Below, piece by piece: positions 9,378 to 18,563 of a stretch of 64,000 nucleotides of DNA. The position numbers and the translations under genes are program-made. The stretch covers positions 1 through 64,000 of the forward strand of contig JAHPZE010000026.1 of the NCBI GenBank assembly GCA_019058365.1. Direction: 5' to 3'. Position 1 is the stretch's first letter; each line of letters begins with the position of its first letter. The DNA comes from Promethearchaeota archaeon (GTDB lineage: Archaea; Asgardarchaeota; Lokiarchaeia; Sigyniarchaeales; SOKP01). Under the pieces are notes generated by a model that searched no databases, was not told the DNA's origin, and worked only from the letters and a program-made list of their open reading frames with translations.

Positions 9378-10427
9378 CTACTTTTGGAGGAATTTCTTAT
9401 TCTCCTCTTTCCATAATCTCGTTTCCTTCTTGTGTCCAAGAAATACAAGAAGAAAAAAAATTGAAAAATAAATTGTTAAAATCAATAACGTAAAGAAATA
9501 GTATTTATATGTAAAACTCATAAAATGTAAAGCCAACCCTATTATAAAACCAGTGAATAACCTCGATCCTGTAGTACTTTTTCTTAATAAAAGCCTTTGG
9601 GTTCCCCAATCTATAAGACCTGGTATTGGTAGGATTATACACATAAGTAATGCAATTTCTGCACTAAATTCCACTTGGAAGATTTTAGCAGTTAAATAAG
9701 TTGTGAACATTGCGGATAAGCCACCAAGTATTACACCCGAACATCTTGTGCAAAAATAAATTTTAGTTCTACCAAATTGGAGATAAAAAGTATGATCTCT
9801 CGTTGAAAGAGGATGATGAGTTAAGATCATATAATATAAATCTTTTTCCTCTTTAGCAAGAATTCTATCATAGATGAGGAGAAATACTGGTATTATAAAA
9901 ATAACTGAGATAAGTGCTTGGAGTAAGAATTTAAAACCATAATTTATCACGATAACTTCAATTGTATTTTGATTAGGATAAATAAAAAATTGAAAAACAA
10001 TAATGAGACCAAAGACTATAAAGGATGCAATGATAAGAGCGATAAACGTATAATATACTTTAACCCCATCATGATATTTTAAAGGGTGATATTTATAGAT
10101 TCCATATAAAAACCCTAATGCGCCTGTAATAAAACACCATTCAAGATAAAAAGAACCATAAAATGCTAATTGATACAACAATTCTCCTAAAAACCCTGAG
10201 ATTAATCCTTGAATTGGCCCTGCTAATATTGAAAAAAATGTAAAAATCATAAGAGTTATACCAAATTGTATTGAAAATTCTTGGTCCATTATATAAATAG
10301 TTGAAATTGAGCCAAAAGGTTCAGAAATATACACATAAGAAATTGTAATAAAAGCTATAATTAAAAGATTTAAAAAAATAACCCGTAAAATATTGTTTTG
10401 CTCCTTTTTCTGAGCAGGTTCAGTCAA
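9378..10427 (-). CDS. Polytopic membrane protein, ECF-S-like N-terminus with DUF2085 C-terminus
   Basis: 349 residues with about ten hydrophobic segments. The N-terminal half (about 18-165) has a run of spans with GPIQGLISGFLGELLYQ, reminiscent of substrate-binding S components of ECF vitamin transporters. The C-terminal half (about 200-330) contains CTRCSGVILGGL and PGLIDWGTQ, the hallmarks of DUF2085. I see no EcfA or EcfT in the window, so a transport role is inference. First gene of a likely leftward operon ending at 5694. Confidence 0.75.
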   Translation of the reverse strand: MTEPAQKKEQNNILRVIFLNLLIIAFITISYVYISEPFGSISTIYIMDQEFSIQFGITLMIFTFFSILAGPIQGLISGFLGELLYQLAFYGSFYLEWCFITGALGFLYGIYKYHPLKYHDGVKVYYTFIALIIASFIVFGLIIVFQFFIYPNQNTIEVIVINYGFKFLLQALISVIFIIPVFLLIYDRILAKEEKDLYYMILTHHPLSTRDHTFYLQFGRTKIYFCTRCSGVILGGLSAMFTTYLTAKIFQVEFSAEIALLMCIILPIPGLIDWGTQRLLLRKSTTGSRLFTGFIIGLALHFMSFTYKYYFFTLLILTIYFSIFFLLVFLGHKKETRLWKEENKKFLQK

Positions 10428-10482
10428 GATAAACCCATACTTTTTATTTATATCAATTTTGAATATTTAATGCTAAGAGATA

Positions 10483-11142
10483 TTAATTAAAAATATCGTC
10501 AAGGTCTTCGATTAATTTCTTCTTTGTCATTTCAAAACCCAATCGTAATACTTTTAGAATAATATTTTTTCCAAGAGGAACTTTGAGAATAGTGTCATCC
10601 TTCTCAACAATTGCTATTCCTTCTTCATTATAATCGAGCTGGCGTTTTAAAGCTTCATATGCTTTTTCTTTTGTTTTAAATGTTGCTTTAGATAACTCAT
10701 TATATCCTTGAACATCATCTTTTACATTTAGAAAAAGGATACTTTCTTCTATTTGCGTTATAAAACATTTCTTAGTTACTTCCTTTAATTTTCTATAGTT
10801 TTGGTGTGTGTTTTTGCACTGGCGGTCCGTTTGATCATTCTCTAAGTAAATAGGAAAATTTTTATTGACGATCCTTTCAAATTTTTCTTTTGATATCTCT
10901 CCATTTTGAACTAATTGTTTCGCGGAATCAAGTGTAACTCGAATCTGCTCTAGTGTACCAACTGTTGCTTCTTTGTCACTCCAGTATTTATAAAATGCTT
11001 TAATTATTGGTTTAACTACAAAATTTAAAGTGCCAGCATCTAATTCAGTATCAATAAGATTTTTTCCATAATTAAGACTTGTTTCCATTTGCTCAATCAT
11101 CCTTTTCTCTAAGATCTTATAGTTTCTCTCTATGTAATCCAT
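10483..11142 (-). CDS. Conserved hypothetical, tandem paralog A
   Basis: About 219 residues, mostly helical, no signal peptide or membrane span. It is a clear paralog of the neighbour at 11253-11915: both open MDYIERNY, share MIEQME and GKNL(I/V)(D/E)TELD, a central DQTxRQC element followed by H-x-NY, and a C-terminal (L/I)xKxLRxGFExTK motif. A TTG start four codons upstream is possible, but the ATG at 11142 matches the start of the paralog. Function unknown. The conserved cysteine and histidine might bind metal, but this is weak. Confidence 0.75.
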   Translation of the reverse strand: MDYIERNYKILEKRMIEQMETSLNYGKNLIDTELDAGTLNFVVKPIIKAFYKYWSDKEATVGTLEQIRVTLDSAKQLVQNGEISKEKFERIVNKNFPIYLENDQTDRQCKNTHQNYRKLKEVTKKCFITQIEESILFLNVKDDVQGYNELSKATFKTKEKAYEALKRQLDYNEEGIAIVEKDDTILKVPLGKNIILKVLRLGFEMTKKKLIEDLDDIFN

Positions 11143-11252
11143 TATTAAGCTCAAATCTCATTAATACTATAATAATTTAAAATTTCTAAAATTTAATTAA
11201 AAACAACTTACAAACTTTATTTGTAAAATCTATCATTAAATTAATATTTTAA

Positions 11253-11915
11253 TTATTTATTGTTATATGTTTCATTGAGTGCTTTAATAAACTCTTCTTT
11301 TGTCTGTTCAAAACCTTTCCTTAATGCTTTTATAATTATCTTTCTCCCAACGGGGAGTTTAAGAATGGTAGGATCGTTTTCAACTATTTTTATACTTTGA
11401 TCTGTAAAATCTAATTGTTTCATTAAATTTTGTGTAGCTACTTCTTTTGAAGGAAAAGCTAATCGACATAAGTCTCCATAATTATCTACTTCATCCATTA
11501 TCCCTAATAGTTTTACTACTTCTTTTAAATAATTTATAAATGTTTCTTTACTAGCATGCTTTAATTTTTCATAATTTTTATGTTGTCGTGAGCATTGGCG
11601 TGTTGTTTGATCTGCTTCTATGTATTTGGGAAACGATTCATTAAGAATCTCAATGAAAACATCATTAGAATTACCATTTAATAATAATTTCTTACCTGCT
11701 TCTAATGTAAGGTTAATCTGTTTTAAAGTACCCTCTCTAGCATCATTTTTAGCCCAATAATCGTAGAAGGATTTTACGATTGGCTTGATAATGAAGTTTA
11801 AAAGACCTGTATCTAATTCTGTTTCTACGAGATTTTTTCCTATAACAATGGAATTTTCCATTTGTTCAATCATTCGTTGTTTTATAAGTTGATAATTCCT
11901 TTCAATGTAATCCAA
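11253..11915 (-). CDS. Conserved hypothetical, tandem paralog B
   Basis: 220 residues. Tandem duplicate of the gene at 10483-11142, with colinear similarity over the whole length and conserved DQTTRQC plus a following HKNY. It lies upstream of the other copy, separated by 110 bp with no obvious hairpin, so they may share a transcript. Predicted helical and soluble. No known family recognised; possibly a lineage-specific Asgard family. Confidence 0.75.
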   Translation of the reverse strand: MDYIERNYQLIKQRMIEQMENSIVIGKNLVETELDTGLLNFIIKPIVKSFYDYWAKNDAREGTLKQINLTLEAGKKLLLNGNSNDVFIEILNESFPKYIEADQTTRQCSRQHKNYEKLKHASKETFINYLKEVVKLLGIMDEVDNYGDLCRLAFPSKEVATQNLMKQLDFTDQSIKIVENDPTILKLPVGRKIIIKALRKGFEQTKEEFIKALNETYNNK

Positions 11916-12119
11916 TGTTTATTCTCCGTTTATATCTGAAAAAAAATTTATATTAGCAAACTCAATTAATTATAATTAAAAGAGTTTTTTTCTTTTAAAA
12001 CAATTTCATAAGTTTCATAATTTTATGTGTTTAGAATTAATCTATTTAGGTAAAACATTAAAACCTATTATAAAAAGGAAAAAAATAATAAACAATTAAA
12101 AATCATAAAAATTAGTTAA

Positions 12120-15100
12120 ATGACTACATACTATTTTAAGATTTTAATTCTTGGGGACCCTGACACTATTCATTTTTATGCTTCACGAGCTTTTGGTGAG
12201 CCAGGGGAAGATCAAGAAACACATTTTAAATGGTATAAAGAAACTAAAGTTTTTGATGATATTTGTGATTTAGAAATTGATGCAATTACAAGTATCTCTG
12301 CAGATTTGGATGAAATAATTCCCATGGTAGACGGGATCATATATTTTTTGAATCCTGTAAATGAAGAAGAATCTGAGCTCTTTGAAATGATACTCCCTGA
12401 TATATTTTCAGTAAAACGTGATATCCCTACAATTGTTATGTTTTATGATCAGAATGGAATCTTACCCATTTCCGTTAATGATTTATTACAACATATATGG
12501 GTTAACTTTCCAAGTCTAGAGGCATTCGTGAATCTCCCCCCTAATAATTTTCATCAAGCACTTCAATCTATATGTTTAGCAATGATTAATGGCGATACTC
12601 CATTAAACATTGAAAATGCATGGATGAGATTTCCAATATTTATACAAATGGCAAATATCTATTTTAATAATCAAAATTATTATTATGCGGCACAAGCTAT
12701 TAGAAAAGCTGCTCTAATAGCAGATATATACAATAAAGAAGAATTTTTCATAATCAGTGAACAAGCTGCATATCTTTACTCCAAAATGAATCTATATTTA
12801 GAAGCTAGCAAGATTTTAGAAAAAGTAGATAAAAGAAAATCATTAAATTTTAAAAAACTCTATGCTGATGCTATAATAAGAGAGGGTAATCTTTTCTTCA
12901 ATAGAAATGAGTTTGAACAAGCTGCTACAAATTATGAAAGAGCAGCTCAATGGTCAAGCATAGAATTACTAGACAAGGCCTTTATTTATGAAGCGTTTAA
13001 ACTAGCAATAAGTTCTTGGATTTCAGCTTGCAGAGTTGAGGATGCTTTAAGGATCTTAGATAGTTTACCTCATCAAGATGTCATAATCTTATTAAAAGAA
13101 TTATCAGATAAAATTTGTGCTGGAGCGGATTATTTAGTCAGTATAAATAATTTTGAAGCCGCTAAAGAACAACTATACATAGCAATCAATAAATACCAAC
13201 GTGAAGCCCTTTCTGATGAATTAAAAACTTTAACTAATAAGTTGACTGAAGTCCTTATAAAGCTTTTTATACAACAAGTAAATAACCAAAAAAAGCATGC
13301 TGCTAAAAATACCTATGATGAACTTGAAAATATGTGGAACTCTTATAAAGTAGAAAAAGTAAATTTAGATTCGCCTTTAGAAGAACTAATTAATCTATTT
13401 TTCGTAACTAATAATTTTGGAACTGCAACCATTTTAATAGATAAGCTAAATTCAAGAAAATTAAAACAAAGCTTAGCCAAAATTAGAGATGAATTTGAAG
13501 ATAAGTATGAAGCGTTAAAAAAGAAAGAAGTAGAAGATTATATTAACAGGGGCGAGGAAATAATACGAAATTTTGGTGAAGCGGAAATAGATATCATAGC
13601 AGAAATGAATAAGCAAAAAATAATAGAAGCAAATGAATTTGTTCAGAATAACAATTATTTAAAGGCAGCAAACCTCTTAAAAAACCAGGCAGTATATCTT
13701 AAAAATATTGGCAAAGAAGATATAAAGGATATGGTCCTCACAAAGGCTTTAGATGTATTATTAGAAGGTTTGGAATTTGAAGATTTTTTCACTTTTTTTA
13801 ACGAAATCTCAGTTGATATGAAAAAAAAATATTTAACAAGAATATTTCCAAAATATTTTCAGAAATTACAAGAACTTCGAAAAGTAGAAGATTTTACAGG
13901 AAATGAAAAGATTTTTGAAAATTCAATTAGAATTTATCGGAATCAAATGCTTTATGATCAATCTAAGGAAATTAGTTTAATTTTTATTAAAGTAATTAAA
14001 AGTGAAGCTTTAAGAATTTTAGAACACGAAGGAGATCTTTCAGCAATTAATAAAGCAGAAATGTCTGTAAAAAAAGTTTTAAATATAGCATCAGCATATT
14101 TAGAAAAAGAAGAAAACGTAAATATCACATTTAATAAGATCTACAAGAAAGTTTCTGAAATTTATATTGAATTGAATGACTTACATTTAGCTCAAGTTTA
14201 TAATGATAAAATTGAAAATAAAGAATATAAAACTGAAATACACAAGAAAATTGAAAAGCTAGAAGCTGAGCAAAGTGCTGTTAGATCTAAAAAAGCTATC
14301 GAGACACGTAAAGGTGAAGTATTAAGAGAAAAAGGTTCTATTATTGAAAAAAGAGCACAAGAAGCGAAGTTAGATAAAGATAATCAAATGAGGGAGAGGA
14401 GGGGATTAAAAAGAGCTTATTTTAATGATGGTCTGACTCATTTGAAAAATCAACATTATAATAAAGCTTTTGAAGTGTATAAGAGTACAATCAATCGATT
14501 AAGTTTAATAAAAAAATACAATCTAGCAGGAGTATCATTAGTCGTAGCAATTCTAATACTTATGAAACAGAATAAATTTGAAGATATCAATGAGTTACTG
14601 AATGAGACAAAAACAAAATTATCGGGCTTAGGAAAATCTTTTTCTGAGACATTTCCAGTAACTCTCATAGAATATATAATTGATTTAAAAAATCTTCAAG
14701 AAGAGCAAAAATTCAAAGAATCCTTAAAGTTCTTAGAACGTATTCCATTATTTGAAGAGGAGTTGGTGTTATTAGAAGAATATTTAGGTGTAGATTATCA
14801 GAAAGAAGAAAAAGTAGAAAAGTTAAAAGATAAAGACATTTCAAAGGAACCAGTAAAAGAAATATTATCACGAGCAGAAGTTGGGGAATTATCTAAAAAA
14901 CAAATGGAAATGGATCAGAGGTTTGGAAAAATCCAATCTAAAAAAGGAGATGCTAAAAAAGATAAAGAAAGGATATTTAAGAAAAGAAAACCAATGAGAA
15001 AAAGATACTATGCACCTATATTAGACTTGCTAGAATCACAAAATTATGAAAAAGCAGCAATTAAATACTTAGAATTAGCAAATACACTTTCAAAAAGAAA

Positions 15101-15380
15101 AGATCTTGAAGCTAGTTCTTTAATGGTGAATTTATATGGTTTAGCTCTTTTAAAGGTAGGAGAATCAATAAATGTAATTAAGAATAACATTAATGATTAT
15201 TTAAATAGCTTAGGAGTTAACAAAAAATTAGTTAAAGAGACATTTTATGTAATGCTAATCTCGTTTCTAATTGACAGTAAACTATATAATTTTGAGAAAT
15301 ATTTTCCCAAAATTAAAGAAATGTTGGAAATCCTTCCGTTATTTGAAGAAGAGAATCTTTTGATAGTTATTGAAGAATAA
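12120..15380 (+). CDS. Pseudo-GTPase domain fused to alpha-solenoid (TPR-like) protein
   Basis: 1086 residues. The first 150 resemble a Ras-type GTPase core (strand YYFKILILGD, later VDGIIYFLNPVN and PTIVMFYDQNG), but the P-loop lysine and glycine are absent (GDPDTIHF), no DxxG motif is apparent and NKxD reads YDQN, so nucleotide binding is probably lost. Residues from about 170 onward are TPR-like helical pairs (YFNNQNYYYAAQAIRKAALIA, FFNRNEFEQAATNYERAAQW). A charged coiled-coil part near 715-765 and a second near 920-955 separate two further similar helical units. No membrane segment. Role unknown; a scaffold is likely. Confidence 0.8.
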   Translation: MTTYYFKILILGDPDTIHFYASRAFGEPGEDQETHFKWYKETKVFDDICDLEIDAITSISADLDEIIPMVDGIIYFLNPVNEEESELFEMILPDIFSVKRDIPTIVMFYDQNGILPISVNDLLQHIWVNFPSLEAFVNLPPNNFHQALQSICLAMINGDTPLNIENAWMRFPIFIQMANIYFNNQNYYYAAQAIRKAALIADIYNKEEFFIISEQAAYLYSKMNLYLEASKILEKVDKRKSLNFKKLYADAIIREGNLFFNRNEFEQAATNYERAAQWSSIELLDKAFIYEAFKLAISSWISACRVEDALRILDSLPHQDVIILLKELSDKICAGADYLVSINNFEAAKEQLYIAINKYQREALSDELKTLTNKLTEVLIKLFIQQVNNQKKHAAKNTYDELENMWNSYKVEKVNLDSPLEELINLFFVTNNFGTATILIDKLNSRKLKQSLAKIRDEFEDKYEALKKKEVEDYINRGEEIIRNFGEAEIDIIAEMNKQKIIEANEFVQNNNYLKAANLLKNQAVYLKNIGKEDIKDMVLTKALDVLLEGLEFEDFFTFFNEISVDMKKKYLTRIFPKYFQKLQELRKVEDFTGNEKIFENSIRIYRNQMLYDQSKEISLIFIKVIKSEALRILEHEGDLSAINKAEMSVKKVLNIASAYLEKEENVNITFNKIYKKVSEIYIELNDLHLAQVYNDKIENKEYKTEIHKKIEKLEAEQSAVRSKKAIETRKGEVLREKGSIIEKRAQEAKLDKDNQMRERRGLKRAYFNDGLTHLKNQHYNKAFEVYKSTINRLSLIKKYNLAGVSLVVAILILMKQNKFEDINELLNETKTKLSGLGKSFSETFPVTLIEYIIDLKNLQEEQKFKESLKFLERIPLFEEELVLLEEYLGVDYQKEEKVEKLKDKDISKEPVKEILSRAEVGELSKKQMEMDQRFGKIQSKKGDAKKDKERIFKKRKPMRKRYYAPILDLLESQNYEKAAIKYLELANTLSKRKDLEASSLMVNLYGLALLKVGESINVIKNNINDYLNSLGVNKKLVKETFYVMLISFLIDSKLYNFEKYFPKIKEMLEILPLFEEENLLIVIEE

Positions 15381-15458
15381 ATTAATATTTGCTTAAAATT
15401 TATATTTAAAGAAATTTTGGGAATTGTTTTGAATTCTAAATTAAATTAACAAATCTTT

Positions 15459-16382
15459 TTATTCAACCATATTTGCATACTTTTGCAAATCCTTTACCCG
15501 CATACGAAGTGTGACTTCTGTAACTCGAGCAAGCTTAGAAATTTCTTTCTGAGTTCTGTTTTCATTACAAATTTTTGAACCGATATAAATAGCGGCTGCG
15601 GCAATTCCCTTAGGATCCTTTCCAGCAGAATTAAATCCACTTTCTTTTGCTTTTTCGATTATTTTGACAGCAATATTCCGACATTTCATAGAAAGTTTTA
15701 ACTCTTCATTAAATTTATCTACATAGCGATCTGCTGAGAAATGCTGAACCTTAAGGTTTAATTTAGGCAAGATTTCCATTAAAATTAGTCTGTAACTTTT
15801 TATGACTTTCTTTTTAGGTATTTGGGCAACTTTAGTAATCTCTTCGGCAGTTCTAGGTATTCCATGAACTCTTAAAGCCGCAAAAATCGAAGCGGATAAT
15901 AGTGTATCAATGCTACGACCCATAGTTAGCTTTTTCTTTACTGTTTGAGTATAAATTCGTAAAGCATCCTCCGCAACCGCATCAGGAATTCCTAACCTTT
16001 TTTGTAAACGTTGTAAATTTGGTAAAGCAATCCATAAATTTCTTTCATAGCTGGTAGTTAGTGATCTATGAATTTTCGCTAGTCTATTGAATTTTGATTT
16101 ATACTTTGGGCTTAATAACGTGCCTCTGGCATCTCTAGATCCTCTAATAATGGTTCTAGGACCAATAGGGCTATATACTCTTTCGTTACTTTTTCTTTTT
16201 TGTATTTCTTCTTGAGTAAAGGCTCTACGCGGGCTATCATCAAGAATCCGTGAATATACGAATCCACAATTTAAGCATACATAGAATCCATCCTCCTCAC
16301 TAATTTTAGGACTGTCGCAACAAGAGGGACCCTCCTCTGTACTATCCTTAAAAAAATCATCGTCTTCAAAATGAGCTGGCAT
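15459..16382 (-). CDS. tfb: Transcription initiation factor TFB
   Basis: 307-residue archaeal TFIIB homolog that bridges TBP-bound promoters and RNA polymerase. An N-terminal zinc ribbon is followed by the B-reader/linker region (RRAFTQEEIQKRKSNER, SPIGPRTII) and two cyclin-like repeats ending in the helix-turn-helix TQKEISKLARVTEVTLRMR. The first ribbon half reads SCCDSP rather than CxxC while the second is CLNC, so the zinc site is atypical. Divergent from the Arf-like GTPase across a 189-bp spacer. Confidence 0.95.
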   Translation of the reverse strand: MPAHFEDDDFFKDSTEEGPSCCDSPKISEEDGFYVCLNCGFVYSRILDDSPRRAFTQEEIQKRKSNERVYSPIGPRTIIRGSRDARGTLLSPKYKSKFNRLAKIHRSLTTSYERNLWIALPNLQRLQKRLGIPDAVAEDALRIYTQTVKKKLTMGRSIDTLLSASIFAALRVHGIPRTAEEITKVAQIPKKKVIKSYRLILMEILPKLNLKVQHFSADRYVDKFNEELKLSMKCRNIAVKIIEKAKESGFNSAGKDPKGIAAAAIYIGSKICNENRTQKEISKLARVTEVTLRMRVKDLQKYANMVE

Positions 16383-16446
16383 TATTAAAAAAAGTAAAAG
16401 GATGGTAATTGAATTTTAATATTTTTCCTTAGAATTAGATAACTTA

Positions 16447-16458
16447 TTAAATATATAA
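16447..16458 (-). promoter_or_regulatory. Candidate TATA box for tfb
   Basis: Minus-strand TTATATATTTAA about 65 bp upstream of the tfb ATG in the 189-bp divergent spacer. Archaeal TATA-like, but not unique in this AT-rich DNA. Confidence 0.3.
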
Positions 16459-16505
16459 GTTTGATCTATTTTAAAGATAGACTTGTGAAAATTTAAATCT
16501 TAATC

Positions 16506-16514
16506 TTTTAAATA
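16506..16514 (+). promoter_or_regulatory. Candidate TATA box for the Arf-like gene
   Basis: TTTTAAATA about 58 bp upstream of the Arf-like ATG at 16572, in the same divergent spacer as the tfb site. Tentative. Confidence 0.3.
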
Positions 16515-16571
16515 GTATCTTAAAAGTTTAATAAATAAGAATAAAAATTAAATCAACCTATTAATAATAGT

Positions 16572-17813
16572 ATGTCTTCAGAAGCTTCTAAAGATTTTAT
16601 AAAAGTCTTTTCGAAATTCTTGGATTCAGAATCCGTGAAAATAAGTAAATTACACGATATTGATGATGTTATAAAATTACCAATTCTATCATACAAATTC
16701 ATAGATAAAGAAGAATCGACAATAATGAAGCAGTTACTAGAAATTTCTACAATCGGAGATGCTTCTAAGTTAAATAAGGATAATCCATTTGATTCCTTAA
16801 CTGAAATTGAAGAGACGGATGAGTCAATTGAATTAGCAGTAAGTCTACAAAAAAAACTTGAAGAATTAAAGGTCAAATACCCCACCCTTGAAGAAAAATT
16901 AAAGAAAGTAATAACCATCAGCTCACTTATTGTGAGTGTTAAAGAAGAAAAAGAGGTAATTGACGAAATAGGACAAAAAGTACTTGTTGCGGGACTAGAT
17001 AATGCAGGAAAAACAGCAACGCTATCGAAATTTGGTGGACGTTTAGGAATAAGTGATATGATCTCAACACGTCCAACGAAGGGAGTTGTTCGAATGAAAT
17101 TTGGAAGCAGTCATTTAAACTTGTATATCTGGGATTTAGGTGGACAAGAAGAATATAGGGAGAGGTATTTAAATAATCCAGAGCAATACTTTCTACAGCT
17201 TGATTTGTTAATTTATATAATAGATGTACAAGATCCAGATAGATTTGATGATGCTCTTGAATATTTTGAGAAAATCATAGACTCATTAATTATCTTGGAA
17301 GAAAATCCGTATATATTGATTTTTATTAATAAATATGACCCAGATTTAAAAAATAACCCTAAAATTCTCTTAAACATAGAACTTTTAAAGGATAATATCA
17401 ATGAACTATTTAAAACCAAGGGTTATGATCTTCATTTGGAGATTTATTTAACATCAATATACTCATTAATCTCACGCGAACCACAATTCGCAAAATATAT
17501 TAAAAATCTTATGAGTGCTAGTTATTCTCTTAGTGATCCAACAGTTAGGAAAGTTGAAGGTCTTGGAAAAACATTAGAAGAAACTTTAAATGCAGTTATT
17601 AGACTATCAGAAAGTTTATCTACTCAGCTTAACGATCTTGATAACCGTCTCAGAGCTATAGAATCAGGAGCATTTCAAGTTGCTCAAAGTGGAATTCCTA
17701 TTGAAATTGCTAATCCAAATCAGCCTTCAGCAAGGCCTCAGGAAAGTGCTAGATTACAAGTATTAAATGAATTAAAGGATTTGTTTGGTAAGAGACGTAG
17801 ATTGGATCTCTAA
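16572..17813 (+). CDS. Arf-family GTPase with N- and C-terminal extensions
   Basis: 413 residues. A central Arf/G-alpha-like G domain has P-loop GLDNAGKTA at 141-149, DLGGQEEY at 188-195 (the GGQ form typical of Arf) and NKYD at 253-256. The N-terminal extension of about 130 residues is mostly helical and acidic. After the G domain, a coiled coil at about 335-375 (TLEETLNAVIRLSESLSTQ) is followed by a low-complexity basic tail. No N-myristoylation glycine at position 2. It is about twice the size of a canonical Arf, so it may oligomerise through the tail. Its 3' end overlaps the convergent PAP2 gene by 4 bp. Confidence 0.9.
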   Translation: MSSEASKDFIKVFSKFLDSESVKISKLHDIDDVIKLPILSYKFIDKEESTIMKQLLEISTIGDASKLNKDNPFDSLTEIEETDESIELAVSLQKKLEELKVKYPTLEEKLKKVITISSLIVSVKEEKEVIDEIGQKVLVAGLDNAGKTATLSKFGGRLGISDMISTRPTKGVVRMKFGSSHLNLYIWDLGGQEEYRERYLNNPEQYFLQLDLLIYIIDVQDPDRFDDALEYFEKIIDSLIILEENPYILIFINKYDPDLKNNPKILLNIELLKDNINELFKTKGYDLHLEIYLTSIYSLISREPQFAKYIKNLMSASYSLSDPTVRKVEGLGKTLEETLNAVIRLSESLSTQLNDLDNRLRAIESGAFQVAQSGIPIEIANPNQPSARPQESARLQVLNELKDLFGKRRRLDL

Positions 17814-18541
17814 ACTTTTACTTTATTCTTTTTTAATAAAGCTTGAATAGTTTTATTAATTGCCAGTAAAAATATAATGAGAAATATAGAAAAAGAAAGC
17901 AAAAAATAACCAATATTATTCAATAACATTGGATTGATTTGGTGATATTGTTTTTCATTTACAACAAACTTCTCTAAATATGTCACTATTTTAAATATTA
18001 GTGGACCAGTTAAATAAAGAGCTATTAGAAATCCTATAATTCCAAAAATGGATCCAAATATAACATCTGAAGGGTAATGTACACCAAGCTGAATCCTAGA
18101 AAAAGAGACTATGACAGCAACTAATAATATTAAAATTGTTATCCAAGGTGATCTTAAAAAAACCAATCCAATCAACAATCCTTGGGACACAATATTATAT
18201 GAATGCCATGACGGAAAACTTCTTGAAGTCGGCTTTCGCTCAAGAACATTTATTTCACCTTCTTCAAATTTTTCATATGGTCTTTTTCTTTTTATTGTTT
18301 GTTTTATCGCTAATACTAGAATGAATCCGGTAAGAAATGTAGCAGAGATATAAGATAATGAAAAGGGATCATACCAAACAAATAAATAAAAAGTTATTAA
18401 AAAAAGCCATAAAGTTTCCCTACCAAAAAAAGAAAAAAACTTTAAGATGATTGTTAGTGGTCTCCCACCAAAACCATTATATTTTATAATTATTCTTTGA
18501 TCCCATTTATCAATTTTATTTGAAAAATCTTTAAATTCCAT
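17810..18541 (-). CDS. PAP2-family membrane phosphatase
   Basis: 243-residue integral membrane protein of the type 2 phosphatidic acid phosphatase family. The three-part catalytic signature is present: KQTIKRKRP, then SFPSWHS (glycine of the usual PSGH replaced by W), then SRIQLGVHYPSD. About six membrane spans. It probably dephosphorylates a lipid or polyprenyl diphosphate at the membrane surface. Convergent with the Arf-like GTPase, overlapping it by 4 bp, and 22 bp downstream of the PHP hydrolase gene. Confidence 0.9.
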   Translation of the reverse strand: MEFKDFSNKIDKWDQRIIIKYNGFGGRPLTIILKFFSFFGRETLWLFLITFYLFVWYDPFSLSYISATFLTGFILVLAIKQTIKRKRPYEKFEEGEINVLERKPTSRSFPSWHSYNIVSQGLLIGLVFLRSPWITILILLVAVIVSFSRIQLGVHYPSDVIFGSIFGIIGFLIALYLTGPLIFKIVTYLEKFVVNEKQYHQINPMLLNNIGYFLLSFSIFLIIFLLAINKTIQALLKKNKVKV

Positions 18542-18563
18542 AATAATATGAATAACGTATCTT

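Noticed and set aside
16553..16918. 121-codon minus-strand frame opposite the Arf-like gene start
   Set aside because: Serine/phenylalanine-rich shadow with no support. The plus-strand protein has an intact G domain.
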